Of a stretch of 41,631 bases of DNA, positions 20,649 through 31,013 are shown piece by piece. The position numbers and the translations under genes are program-made. A model generated the notes under the pieces. The model did not search any database. It saw only the letters and a program-made list of their open reading frames with translations, and was not told where the DNA came from. The DNA lies in assembly GCA_015679605.1 (NCBI GenBank), contig JAAAVE010000045.1:1-41631 (forward strand), written 5' to 3'. The stretch comes from Podila epigama. Lineage: Eukaryota; Mortierellomycota; Mortierellomycetes; Mortierellales; Mortierellaceae. Numbering within the stretch: position 1 is the first letter of the stretch; every line of letters begins with the position of its first letter.

Positions 20649-23117
20649 ATGGCTCCCCCCGTTGGCTGCATTGATACCCTCAAAGGTTTCTTCACCCCTG
20701 CCCCGTCTGCTGCACAGAGCGCAGCGTCAGGTACGGTCAGAAGTAACAGCAACACCAGCATATCTTCAACTGCTTCCGGGATCCAGGCTCCCTTAGCTAT
20801 TGTAGATATGGGCAGCAACGGTATCCGCTTTGGCATCATTGGTTCGCTTGAGCGTCATCTACCTGTCCTATACGAAGAGCGCGCTTCGATTTCACTCTTT
20901 GAGGCCCAGTTCTCTGACGACAAGCCTGCTGCAGGAGAACAACAGCAGCAGCAGCCTCATTTCCCACCAGTCACTCCATCCATCTCCAACTCGGCCACGA
21001 TCGCAGTCCTGGGTCGGTCGGGCGACGAGGACGAGGATGAAGATGATGACGATGTTGACGACGAGGATAGAGATGACGACACTGATGATGATCCAAAGGC
21101 TCGTCTCAGACGTACTCTGGTCGCTAACGAGGATGACGTCTTGTTACTTGACGATAATAATGGCAGCAATAACGGCAGCAGCGGGAATGCACCACCAACG
21201 CGACAGCCCATCAGCGAAAAAGTCATCGACGAGGTAGTTCGTACCTTTGAACGCTGGCAGGCACTTTGCCGTCAAGCTAACGTTCAAAAGGTCCGCGTGA
21301 TCGCAACCGAGGCCACACGTACCGCACCCAACTCCAAGGAATTCCAGGCCCGCATCAAGGCTGCCACTGGCTGGGATGTTGAGCTCCTTAGCAAGGCCCA
21401 GGAGGCCAACATTGGTGCACTCGGTGTCATGGCCTCGTATCACACCGTCCGCGGCTTGTTCATGGATCTCGGTGGTGGCTCTGTCCAACTGAATTACATT
21501 ATACGTGGTCCCAACGACGGCCCCGGCGAAAGCAGCCCCAATGCCCAGTCGTGGCCATATGGCGCCGCCGCCCTTTCCAAGCGTCTCAACCACTGTGGTG
21601 CAGACCAGGCTGCGCGCCAGGCCATCTATGATGAAATGGTCTCTGCCTTCAAACATGGTCTCGAGGACATTAAAGTTTCACCCTTGGTGCGTCAAGACAA
21701 CGAGGAGAATGGCGGGTATAGGATGTATCTCTCCGGAGGAGGCTTCCGTGCCCTTGGCTACCTGCTCATGGCGCGCAAAATGAAAAAGAAGGATGGAGCT
21801 CGTTACCCAATCCCTGTGATCAATGGTTTCGTCGCGACCGGCAAGGAGCTCGCCAAGGTCGTGGAGGAATACCGCTTCCTTGCGCCCGAAGAGGTCCAGA
21901 CAGTCTTCCGTGTCTCCAAACGTCGCGCCAAGTTGATTCCCGCGTGCGCGACCTTGATGGCCGCCGTCATGGAAGTCATTCCTATCAAGGATGTCCTGTT
22001 CTCTGAGGGTGGTGTACGTCAAGGTGGATGCTTCAGTATGTTGCCACGCGAAATTCAGAACAAGGACCCAGCCTTTGAGTCTGTCCAGAGCTTCATGCGC
22101 GCATCGGGACTTCATCAATGCATGCACGATTCTGATCTCAAAGCGCTGAGTTTGTTTGTCTCGTCGGCGTTGCCTTCGGACTTTGCGCGATGCTGTCTCC
22201 CATCTCCAGCTTCCACTGAGTCAGCTGCTGCTGGGGTCAAGTTCAATGGTGCTACAGAGCCCGCGGCGATATCGTCTGGGAACGTGGACAATCATTCTGA
22301 TGCTAATGCTGTAGCTGGAACGGGAGCCTCTATTTCTTCCAAGGATGCTGCCGACCTTCAAGCCTTCATTGACTCACTGCCAAGACTGATCCCGATTCTG
22401 GTTCTTGTCATGAACTGCTACAACAATATGCCGAAAGAAGCGCGATCAACCGCCGCTTGGCAGTTGTTCTTGCCCGGCGGTGCTCAAGCTAACTGCTACG
22501 GTTTGACTCACAGCGAGAGGGCTACTCTCGCCACTATTCTCTCGGAGCGCCATGAAGGTGATTTGGCAGACCCAGAAACGGGTGATGCTATCAAGAAACT
22601 TGTACCCGGCGGCAAGATCGCGCGTCAGGCATGCAAGTACCTCGGCAAGATCTTGACCTTGGCTGGCCTTTGTGCCCCACTTCCAGGTATGGCCACCCTA
22701 CTTTTGGGTAGCGCAGGGCCTTCGAGACACACTGGAGGACGTGTGACCTTTGAGCAATGGCCCGTAGGCACTGGTGGGGGTCGCCGTCAAAACAGACGTC
22801 GTGATCCAGACCGTACTCGAGTAGGCGAAGATTCTTCCTCGTCGGATGAAGATGAGCACGAGCAGGATGCAGGTGGCCCTAATGACATTGTGGTCCTCCA
22901 GGCGTCCGAAGGAGGTCAAGGCCATGGCCAGGTAGTGGTTCGCATTGACAAGGGTCATCCGCTCCTGGAGTCACCAAACGTACAGGATGCAGTTCGGGCA
23001 TTGGCTGAGGCAGCTGCAAAATCGCATGGTCTCAATGGTGGATCCCACGACACTGGCAACTTTGGCAAGGGCAAGGGCAAGGGCAAGAACAAGAAGGATG
23101 CCAGCGACGCGTTTTAA
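20649..23117 (+). CDS. RTG2: Rtg2-like protein, Ppx/GppA phosphatase family
   Basis: Single 822-residue exon from ATG 20649, the first ATG after a pyrimidine-rich leader. The actin-like ATPase fold of the Ppx/GppA family is visible: phosphate-1 loop IVDMGSNGIRFGI (about 51-63), VRVIATEATR (215-224), phosphate-2 loop MDLGGGSVQLNY (272-283), PYGAA, a GGGFRALGYLLMA block and FSEGGVRQGGCFSML. Overall order and these blocks match yeast Rtg2 rather than a soluble exopolyphosphatase. Rtg2 is a cytosolic sensor of mitochondrial state that relieves Mks1 repression of Rtg1/Rtg3 and also sits in the SLIK complex. Yeast Rtg2 has 588 residues; here an Asp/Glu-rich insert (about 124-180) splits the first lobe, and a C-terminal tail rich in Arg, Gly, Lys and acidic residues is added. 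Whether the retrograde pathway itself exists in this fungus is not shown by the window. Confidence 0.9.
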   Translation: MAPPVGCIDTLKGFFTPAPSAAQSAASGTVRSNSNTSISSTASGIQAPLAIVDMGSNGIRFGIIGSLERHLPVLYEERASISLFEAQFSDDKPAAGEQQQQQPHFPPVTPSISNSATIAVLGRSGDEDEDEDDDDVDDEDRDDDTDDDPKARLRRTLVANEDDVLLLDDNNGSNNGSSGNAPPTRQPISEKVIDEVVRTFERWQALCRQANVQKVRVIATEATRTAPNSKEFQARIKAATGWDVELLSKAQEANIGALGVMASYHTVRGLFMDLGGGSVQLNYIIRGPNDGPGESSPNAQSWPYGAAALSKRLNHCGADQAARQAIYDEMVSAFKHGLEDIKVSPLVRQDNEENGGYRMYLSGGGFRALGYLLMARKMKKKDGARYPIPVINGFVATGKELAKVVEEYRFLAPEEVQTVFRVSKRRAKLIPACATLMAAVMEVIPIKDVLFSEGGVRQGGCFSMLPREIQNKDPAFESVQSFMRASGLHQCMHDSDLKALSLFVSSALPSDFARCCLPSPASTESAAAGVKFNGATEPAAISSGNVDNHSDANAVAGTGASISSKDAADLQAFIDSLPRLIPILVLVMNCYNNMPKEARSTAAWQLFLPGGAQANCYGLTHSERATLATILSERHEGDLADPETGDAIKKLVPGGKIARQACKYLGKILTLAGLCAPLPGMATLLLGSAGPSRHTGGRVTFEQWPVGTGGGRRQNRRRDPDRTRVGEDSSSSDEDEHEQDAGGPNDIVVLQASEGGQGHGQVVVRIDKGHPLLESPNVQDAVRALAEAAAKSHGLNGGSHDTGNFGKGKGKGKNKKDASDAF

Positions 23118-23214
23118 AGGGGGGAATAAAAAAAAGTGACAATAGCAATCTTGAGAGAGTTGAACAAGATGAGGGTAATATATTGAATCTTTAAAACTAA
23201 AAAACAAAAATTGA

Positions 23215-26200
23215 CTAGCGTCTATGCCTCGACATGAGTTTGTTATACACCTCGCCCATCTTAAGGACACCACGGCCACCAGGACCGCCCATGCGACCAG
23301 CTGCATCGTCGTCGTCGTCGTCGTCCAATCCAGCATCAAGACGCATCTGCGCCATCTGTGCCAAAATTGGCTGCCACTCGTTGAACTTGGCCTCGGCCAA
23401 CAGAAATCCGTCATGACGGAGCGCCTTTCCTGTCTTTGTACTATCCTCAAAGGCTTTCATGACCCAGTATTCAGCTGCAAATGAAAAAGAAACAAAACAA
23501 CACGCACAGATGTGGATATCATAACAGATTAGCAAAAAGAACAACCTGACTCTCGGACACTTCAAACAACGACGGAAAGCAAGGCGAAAACAAAAACTAC
23601 ACTTACTGGTGCGTCCATAAAACTCTTTAAGAGTCTCGCCAATGGTTGGGGTACTGGCAGTCTCCTCCTCAGTCATGGCCAAACGAGCCGCCAAATCTAC
23701 ACCGCTCAATTGCGAAGGAACGACAGGGGCCGGCGCAGCATCACCTTCACCCTCACCTTCAACACCGCTCGCCTTGGCCTCCTCAGTATGACCTGCACCA
23801 CTTGCTGCTGTCGAGTTCTGGTCATCAGCACCAGCACTTGGTGAGGAATCATTATTTGTCGACTCTACAGACTTTTCCTTTTTGTCCTTCTTATCCTTCT
23901 TATCCTTCTTGTCCTTCTTGTCTTTCTTGTCCTTGCCTTCTTTCTTCTCCTTTTCTTCTTTCTTGTCCTTCTTCACCTTCTTGTCCTTCTTTCCATCCAA
24001 GACCACAGATGGCGAACCTGCTTCGTCCTCCTCCTCGGCCTCACACTCTTCCTCTTCGTCGTCCTCATCCTGATCATCATCCTCCTCATCCTCGTCATCC
24101 TCGTCATCATCCTCATCTTCTTCCTCATCATCAGACGCCTCGCCCAGCCAAAGCTGAGACTCAAACTCAGATTCGCGCAAGCAGATGTACTCGGTCATCT
24201 TGTCCAGATTCAATGAGAAAAAGTCGTCCAGAGTATACTCGCGGTCCTTGACTTCAAGAATACCACCAAAGAGAAAAAGAGTGCTCTTCTGAACGGCCAA
24301 CATGGGATTATAGCGTGGGCAGGGCATCAATGGCTCTTCCTCTTCCTCCTCGCTGTCGTCCTGTGACTTTTCCTTGGTGCGTCCGTAACGTCCCGTCTTG
24401 GCTGGTTGTTTCACCTCAGGCACAGGCGTTTCTTCAGGCAAAGTCGGCGTAGCAGCCTTTGGCAAAATACCAGCGGCAGCCAGAGCAGCCGCAGCAAGGG
24501 CTTCTTTGGACGAAGCCTCTTGGTCTTCCATCGTTTCTTTAGCAGATGCAGAAGCCGCAGACTCAGCATCAACATCAGCATCAGCATCAGCAGGAGTGTT
24601 GAGTGTCGAATTATCCTGGATAGTTGACGCTGATACCTCTCCTTCTTGAGATCCGTCAACATTGTTGGCCTTGTCCTGACCTACAATCTCGCCATCGCTA
24701 TCTTCAAAGTCACCATAGTCAAACTCATCATCTGTACTCTCTTCCCACTTCTGCTTCTCTCGTTTGCCTGATCCATCGCCATCCTGACCATCTCCACTAC
24801 CGGCTCTGGCTCCTTGGTTCTGCTTGCTCTTCTTTGACTTTTTCTTTTTTGCGGTCTTGGGTCGCTTCAGGTTCATGGGGAACCAGCGCCCAGTGTCAAT
24901 CTGGTAGGTATACAACTCGTTGTAGAAGGTACTCTCCAGAGTCTCTTCGTTCACGTCGTCATCGTACACACCTCCGAACAGCACCGCGCGGTTCTTATAA
25001 GGAGCCATTGCACATCCAGAGCGGGGTGATGGTTGAGATGCCGATTTTTTCTTCTTTTCCCACCGGATCAGCTTGGGGTCCACATTCATCTTGAGCAGCC
25101 ATGTATCCGTATGCACTACACCCTTGGGGCGCTGTCCTTTAACGTACTCCTTGCAGTAACCACCATAGAGGATGACGCCATCGTTGCAGGGGATGAACGA
25201 GAAACCACTACGGGCTGATGGCTTGATCATCTGCTCAGGTAGCTCGACCTTGATCCACTTGTACTCGAGGGTATCGAACACCCACAGATCATCATAGTAC
25301 CGGGTGTCGACATAATTATCGTAGAATCCGCCATACATGACCAAAAAGTGTTTCCAGAGCGTCATACGGTGGCCAGATCTGGCTGTTGGTTTTGGTTTCA
25401 CGTCGAGTTTCTCCCAAGAGTTTGTCTTCATGTCCATGGACCAGAAATCCTTTTACATGTGAAAAAAAAGTATGATAAGATTTTTGAAAAAGAGACCCAA
25501 GGATATGAAAAAAAAAAAAAGAAAAAGGTGTTAGATTAAACCAAATTCACATCTAGCTTCGACGTTAGAACGATGAACGGTAATATACCTTGTAATGGAA
25601 AAACTGGGTCTCATTAGGGGACGCAAATTCGCCTCCAAACAAGAACAACGTGCCTGCAGGTGTGATGGCTATTTGGTGAGATGAACGTGGGCCAGGCGAG
25701 TTGGGCGAAGTAATTCTGCGCCATTCGTCCTTTTCAATGTTGTAGCGATACAGGTCGTTATAGAATGAACTATATAAAGAACGAAAATACATAAAAGTTA
25801 GAGAAAAGACCTCCGTCACTTTGGCCATAACCATACATTGAATTCAAACTATAAAGCTTACCATCTAGCACCATCGTAAAACTCGCCTCCGAAAAAGATG
25901 AGTTCATTCGAGTTGAGTGGATTGGCGGTCAACGTGGCATTGGCACGGCGACTAAGTTCACGGACCAAAATCAAGAGATATTCGACTGGAAGGGTTAGTG
26001 GATATTGTTTTCAATCTCATCTTTTCCTTGGAGGTTGTTCATTATCCTTGGCTGGGCGTACCTTGGTGGACCACTCCAGATCTCCTCGACAATTTTAATC
26101 TTTTCCTCTTGCTATGAAATACAGTGCAAAGTAAATTATGAATACCATTTTTTCAAGAGATGGCATTAACAAATACATGTAAACATTTTTTTCTCCATTT

Positions 26201-26618
26201 GATCTTACCTCCTTCTTGAAGTTGGCAAGGATGGTTTCAATGTCTTCCTCCTGTTCCTCAACATTCTTGGCCTTTTGTTTCTTGTCCTTTTTGGATTGCT
26301 TGCGATCTTGCTGGAAAAAAAAAAAAAAAAAAAAAAAGTAACAATAAAGTAAGCACAAATATACTCGAACTATCCCCTCAATCGTCAGCACTTAGCCCTC
26401 GCATTTTCTTAAGATATGAGGAAATTATACTGTACTTTCTCGGCCACCTTGGCCTTGTGCTCTTTGGACTTTTTCTTTTTCTATAGTAGAATAGTTCAAA
26501 GACAATAGTTGATTCCATTGGGAAAAAAAAGTGTGAATACAAATGATACAAATGAAAGCGTAAACATGAATGGAAGGATGCCTTGACGATTCATCAATTT
26601 TACATCTTTCTTGGCCAT
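23215..26618 (-). CDS. Kelch-repeat protein, KLHDC4/Kel3 type
   Basis: Eight exons (26618-26604, 26480-26436, 26310-26209, 26111-26062, 25951-25862, 25769-25589, 25449-23607, 23474-23215) give 861 residues. A Lys-rich start (MAKKDKKKKSKEHKAK) and an acidic helix with EDIETILANF precede a kelch beta-propeller (about 70-410) with blades LIFFGGEFYDG, FLFGGEFASPNETQFFHYKDFW, LVMYGGFYDNY, ILYGGYCKEY and VLFGGVYDDD, and a later blade LFLFGGILEV. GEFASPN..FHYKD(L/F)W is the hallmark of human KLHDC4 and fungal Kel3. C-terminal parts are low complexity: a solid acidic tract (about 601-637) and a Lys/Asp tract made of KDK repeats (647-687), then a conserved-looking FYGRTTEYWVMKAFEDS block. The first coding exon is only 15 bases. 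The family's molecular role is not settled; charged tails suggest a nuclear or nucleolar protein (inference). Confidence 0.92.
23880..24135. repeat. Low-complexity coding repeat (Lys/Asp and Asp/Glu tracts)
   Basis: Within the kelch gene, 23880-23940 is a near-perfect array built from 9-base TCCTTCTTG-type units that encodes Lys-Asp-Lys repeats, and 24025-24135 is a TCC/TCA/TCG trinucleotide array that encodes Asp/Glu. Both strands are therefore open, which produces spurious Ser/Pro- or Arg/Met-rich antisense frames. Confidence 0.8.
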
Positions 26619-27196
26619 GGTGAGGTGCGAATGAGACGATCCTGATCAACGAGTCGAAGAAACAAGTTACTCTCTCTCCTCCCAAAAATCCCACTGATTT
26701 TTTATTTGATAAGCCACTCTTTTGTGGTGCAATGGATATTGCCACCAACCTTCATCCTATGAGCCTCGGCGCGCTGAACCGCTTTCTTTTCTCGCAACAG
26801 ATGCTTTGGTCATCTCTGCAGTTCAAGTCATTCACCACCTTTGCTTCTCAGCATAAATACTGCAACCTTGGCAACCTTGTACCATTCAGAAAGCATTCTT
26901 TGTCCCAATCATCCCTGCAATCCACCCAGCTACGCCCAATCTATTGCCTTGCCGTGTCTTCATCTTAACCCCTGGTACACCAATCTATTGCTCTCATCTC
27001 TCTTTTCCTTCCCATCTTCTACTTTGCTTTATTCGTCGTTCGTTCGTACATTTGTTTTTCTTTTGTACGTTTTCTGCACATTGAACACATATAAATAGCG
27101 TGATGTAACGACTGTACTCGAGTCAGGTCTAAATGATGAATGTATGAATGTGTGTATGTTTCCTGAGCAACAAAATATCTGGTTCAATGGATGAAT
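26619..27196. other. Spacer between the kelch gene and the SHE9-like gene
   Basis: 578 bp upstream of the kelch start and downstream of the She9 stop. It is C/T-rich on the plus strand around 26740-27070 and holds GTATGAATGTGTGTATG-like sequence near 27140-27160. Open frames are short and show no family resemblance. No gene seen. Confidence 0.5.
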
Positions 27197-29310
27197 CTAT
27201 CGGTTTAACATGATGACAGCTGTAACCAGACCACCAAGTAGCGCTCCACCCAAACCAGTGAGCAGGAAATCTGTTCGTTTGGCCGGGATTTCTTCGTTTC
27301 CATCTCTCAGTATCCTTGTAAGTCGACCTTCCAGATGGGGCTTCTCTTGCCGTATAGAGACCGCTCCTGGGACATGTCCCTTCCATGTCTCTTCCCGCCA
27401 ATTTTCGCCCAGATGAGTATCCTCTTCATCCCACAGAATTGCAACTGTACCCTCCTTGGCTACAACATCTTCCTCATCATTTAAAGCTACTGCTTCAGGG
27501 GATGCCTCATCTTCACCGATGCTTGAATGTCCTTCTACCGCTGCACCCCCCATTGACTTGACAAGCAGTGCTTCCATACGATCAAGGCGTTCCTCAGTGC
27601 GCTCCGCAGACTGAATCATCTTTGATAATATATCCTCCCCGCCGAATAAAGCTCCGCCTACACTTACTACGGCCGCCGTCGAGCCCTCTGTGCTGTCATG
27701 CCTGTCCTGCGGGCTGCCAGCTGCGGGCACTGAAGCAGTTTCTGTCGTTGCAAATCCAGTCGTAGACTTGGGATCGGATAAAGTTGTAGGAAGGCCTTGC
27801 CCGACTGCCGATCCTGGCAACATTCCACGGTCTGTCAAATCCTGTACCAGCTCTTCATATCTCTCCACCTGCTTTCTGCGCCTCCTGGGCTCAACAAAGG
27901 CTTGAACAATCAAAAACGCCATCACGTTGACAGTTACAAGTCCCCAAGTACCATACGTGCTTGCGGCACGGATCTTGTCACTCCAGACTTGTTCCTCGTG
28001 ATAACGTTCCATGATCACTCGCGTCAGTTTCCTTGACTTGTCTTCCACATCTGATTCAGATTGCTTGTATTCAGCCTTTGCCTTTTGTTCTGCCTGCTCG
28101 TTGGCGTGCTCCGAGCGATAGAGATCTGTGAAACGGATAACATCGTTGGGAGACCACAGATGTTTGCGCTGAAGGAGATCGTTGATGGCCTTTTGGGTGT
28201 CAGAACGAGTTCCTATGGCGTCTTCGTAGGTTTGCTTTGCTTGTAATAGTTTGATTCGTGCTTCATCCAGACTATCACCTGGTTCAAAAATTTCCACGAT
28301 CGAGTGTAGAAAGAAACAAGAAAAAAAGTAAGGAATTCTGCACGCTACATGGTACCATCTTTTGTCCGATTATCTTGACGAAGAAAAAAAAGAAGAAAAA
28401 GTAGATGGTTGACAGACTTACCGTGTGTAATAACTTTGCGCTTTAGATCATTGATGGCATTATATCCTGTAAAGTTGTTGAGATGCTCAGAGAGTTGAGC
28501 AACGGTGTCCTTGTAGTCCTTGCGTTTGACAGACTCTTGTAGTTGCCTTAGGCTGTCTGGAAGCGCAGATCGGATGTACATGGTGGACGATTTGAGAGAC
28601 TGCTGATAAGGTAAGAGGCGTGCTTTGATAGGCTCAAGCGGATCCGCTTTTTCGGAACCAGGCGTGCTCGATGCAGCATTGTTAATGTCATCGTTGGTGG
28701 AGGACGCTTGGGCAGTTGATCCCGGGGCAACCTTTGAGGTTGACCCTTGAGTAAATGACTGTGCTGCACCTGTGGAGGGTGCAGACGCGTCCAATGGCTT
28801 CTCGCTTTGTTTCGCACTTGTGGTACCCAAGTTTGAGGATGTCGATTTGGTGGTGCTGGGTGATGTATGAGTGCGCTCCTCGAGAGCCTTCTTTTCTTGT
28901 AACAAACGATCTGCTTCTTTTTGCGCTTTCAGCCGGGCCTCTTCCACTGCCTTGGAAGCTCTTTCAGCAGCCTCTTTTGCTGCTGCGATCTCGCGTGCCT
29001 TGGCTTCTGCAGCTCGTGCCATTTCTTCCTCCATCTTTTTCTTTTCAGCTGCCGCACTATCCAAAATTTCCTTGAGAGCTGCATCTTGTGCTTCGATACG
29101 CTGACGTTCAGCAGCCTCGGCTGCGAGCTTCCGTTTTGCTTGTTCCTCAGTCAGTCCATTTTCAATGAAGCCTTTACTAGAATTCGAAGAGTTGGTATAG
29201 TGTCTGATGACGGTTGCTACAAATGGGCGACTCGGGCCGTGTTGCCGTGAGTGAGAGAATGCAACCCTGGCAAGGCCAGAGTGCCGCATCATTTGCAAGT
29301 TGCTGGTCAT
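27197..29310 (-). CDS. SHE9: Mitochondrial inner-membrane protein She9/Mdm33
   Basis: Two exons, 29310-28422 and 28278-27197, over a 143-bp intron, give 656 residues. The N-terminus is a basic, Ser/Arg-rich mitochondrial presequence (about 1-45, ending near RHYTNSS). A long Ala/Glu/Lys coiled coil (about 53-145) and a Ser/Thr/Pro linker follow, then the She9 core: a second coiled coil from about 298, SPNDVIRFTDLYRSEH, ERYHEEQVWSDKIRAASTYG and the first transmembrane helix TWGLVTVNVMAFLIVQAF (about 406-424), followed by EPRRRRKQVERYEELV. A final hydrophobic helix GLGGALLGGLVTAVIML ends the protein. This matches fungal She9/Mdm33, an inner-membrane protein whose overproduction causes septation and fragmentation of the inner membrane and which influences mitochondrial shape. 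The long N-terminal coiled coil recalls other inner-membrane scaffolds but is not specific. Confidence 0.92.
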
Positions 29311-29788
29311 TCCGGGTGGGGATTAACGGATGAAAGAGCTTCCAACGGACTGAATGAACAAAAAGGGTCCGTTGGTGGCTTATTTTGACCCATGCGGTAC
29401 AAATGCCCACAGGGACAAAAGGGAATAAACCCTAGCCTGAAGAACGAGTTCTCCTCGATACAATTCTGAGCCTTGCTCACTATAAGACTGGGCGCTTCTC
29501 CTCGGATGATAATAACTACCGACCCTCGCCATCAAAAGTCCTGCCAAACCACAGGATATCCCTGTTCAACAATACTTTGCATTGTCCACAAGTTCTGGCC
29601 AGGAACGCGTACATGCAAATTATTATATTTTATATAGTTCGCGCGAGAGGTAGGAAGAGGTTCTCTTTTTTTTTTCTCTCCCATAGCCTCACACGCACTC
29701 CCACGCGAGTCCAAGTGTGTCTTGATGTGGCACGCAACCAGGATATCATAGCAAAAGGTTGCCAAGCGACATAGACGCTCAAGTATGT
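29311..29788. other. Spacer upstream of the SHE9-like gene
   Basis: 478 bp between the She9 start codon and the stop of the NIF phosphatase gene. It should contain the She9 promoter and the 3' end of its neighbour. I see nothing specific beyond a T run near 29668-29678. Confidence 0.45.
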
Positions 29789-30843
29789 TCATTGAGCCGA
29801 TTTCTCTTTGTGATGTCTCGAAGCATTAATTTTCTCTTGAACTTCCTTCTGGCGTTGTCTCAACATCTCCAAGTAGTTCACTTTCAGTTCATCCTGTACC
29901 CTATACACAAAAAGAGAATTGTTAATGTGTTATGGTTTACTAAACGTTGAACTAAAAAAAAAAGAAACAAATTGCCTTACTACACTTACATCTCTGCATA
30001 ATGCTTGAACGATTCGAACATTATATTCCTTTCCGCATAGAGTCGAGTCAACTTGGCCTTGATACTGAGATTGCGGATATTCAAGATGACCTCCATCTCT
30101 GCCACCGGTCGTTTTAACATCCGGGAATTCGTATCGAACGGAAACTCTTTCATAAAATGGCTCACGTTGCTTTGGAACATGACGAGATACAAATATTGCC
30201 ACACTTTGAGTAGTTCTTGATCCTCTGCTCGCTCTTCAGGAGTTCTCAGGGTATCAAAGTCCGGGATGACAATCGTGTTGTACGGTTGTAGCTGAGACTT
30301 GTGTATCGAGTCGTCAATGAGCACAGTGTTCGTTTGGTCATAATCTACACTGTACTTTTCTGAGAGGTCTGAGGCATCCGCTCTTTGCTTCTCCTGTGCT
30401 ATATGTTCCCACACGCGCTCAAGGTCCTTCAAGGTCAACACCTTGCGGTGAAAGTCTGTTGGCTCAAAGCCGAAATCCTCGCGACCCCATACTCGGTCCA
30501 TCTTTGGGTATGCATTAAGAGGGGCGAGCATCTCCCTAACGCTTTCCCTTCGAGCGCTGGACCAGACCATGACACGAAAGTGTTTGAAGAGAAACCTCAA
30601 AAACTGTGGGAGGTAAGGCCGTGAAGTAATCACTGCTCGACCAGAAGGCTCTTTCCTGCGGTAGAAAAGAGTGCCATTGAGATCAAGAATGACGAGTAGT
30701 TTTTGCGGTTCGGTAAGAGTGGTCGATTTCTCATCTGCCTTGGTGAGGTAGGATGGAGTGATGGTTCGGATTCCTGAGAGTGGTCTGAAAGTCAAGGTCT
30801 TGATATCGTAGTATTCATCTTGCTGCGCGTCTGTCGATGACAT
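29789..30843 (-). CDS. NIF/FCP1-homology HAD-family phosphatase with DLNGT motif
   Basis: Two exons, 30843-29990 and 29900-29789 (GT-AG intron of 89 bp), give 321 residues; an upstream in-frame ATG at 30885 would add 14. The domain is an FCP1-homology (NLI-interacting factor) HAD fold: motif I LLVILDLNGTLFYRR with nucleophile Asp54, Asn56 in the position of the usual acid/base Asp, and Thr58; motif II as VMVWSSA; motif III/IV as TVLIDDS (Asp177, Asp178). A RPYLPQFLRFLFKHF segment is typical of the family. The second exon encodes a Gln/Lys/Glu-rich helix, probably coiled coil, ending in KEKSAQ. Members dephosphorylate phosphoserine/threonine in CTD-like targets; the Asp-to-Asn change is also known in a subgroup and may weaken or alter catalysis. 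No transmembrane helix or presequence is visible, which argues against Tim50. It is divergent from the multi-Myb gene with 170 bp between starts. Confidence 0.88.
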
Positions 30844-31013
30844 TGTCTTGAGGCAAAAGACTTTCGCACAAGATTTGATGTCCAAATGTCACCCAAAATA
30901 CATTTCCAAATCCAAAGTAGCCCTTAACAGTTTTTCCAACAACCGAAAAAAGACTTTGCCAACCCATGAAAGAATGAACATTAATCAATCAAGTTTGCAA
31001 CCATGATGTCAAA
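30844..31013. promoter_or_regulatory. Short divergent promoter with upstream ATGs
   Basis: Only 170 bp separate the NIF phosphatase start from the multi-Myb start. On the plus strand three short upstream open frames precede the Myb start: 30965-30976, 30974-31006 and 31003-31017, the last one overlapping the main ATG as ATGA. Whether they are transcribed depends on the unknown start site. Confidence 0.5.

Noticed and set aside
21144-21656. 170-codon antisense frame over the Rtg2-like gene
   Set aside because: Shadow of a strongly biased coding strand; no independent motifs.
23475-23606. Hydrophobic segment within the kelch reading frame that looks like a transmembrane helix
   Set aside because: It is an unspliced intron: GTAAGT donor at 23606 and TTTGCAG acceptor at 23475 remove it and restore RTTEYWVMKAFEDS.
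23646-24251. 201-codon Pro/Ser/His-rich frame on the plus strand
   Set aside because: Antisense of the acidic and Lys-rich repeats in the kelch gene.
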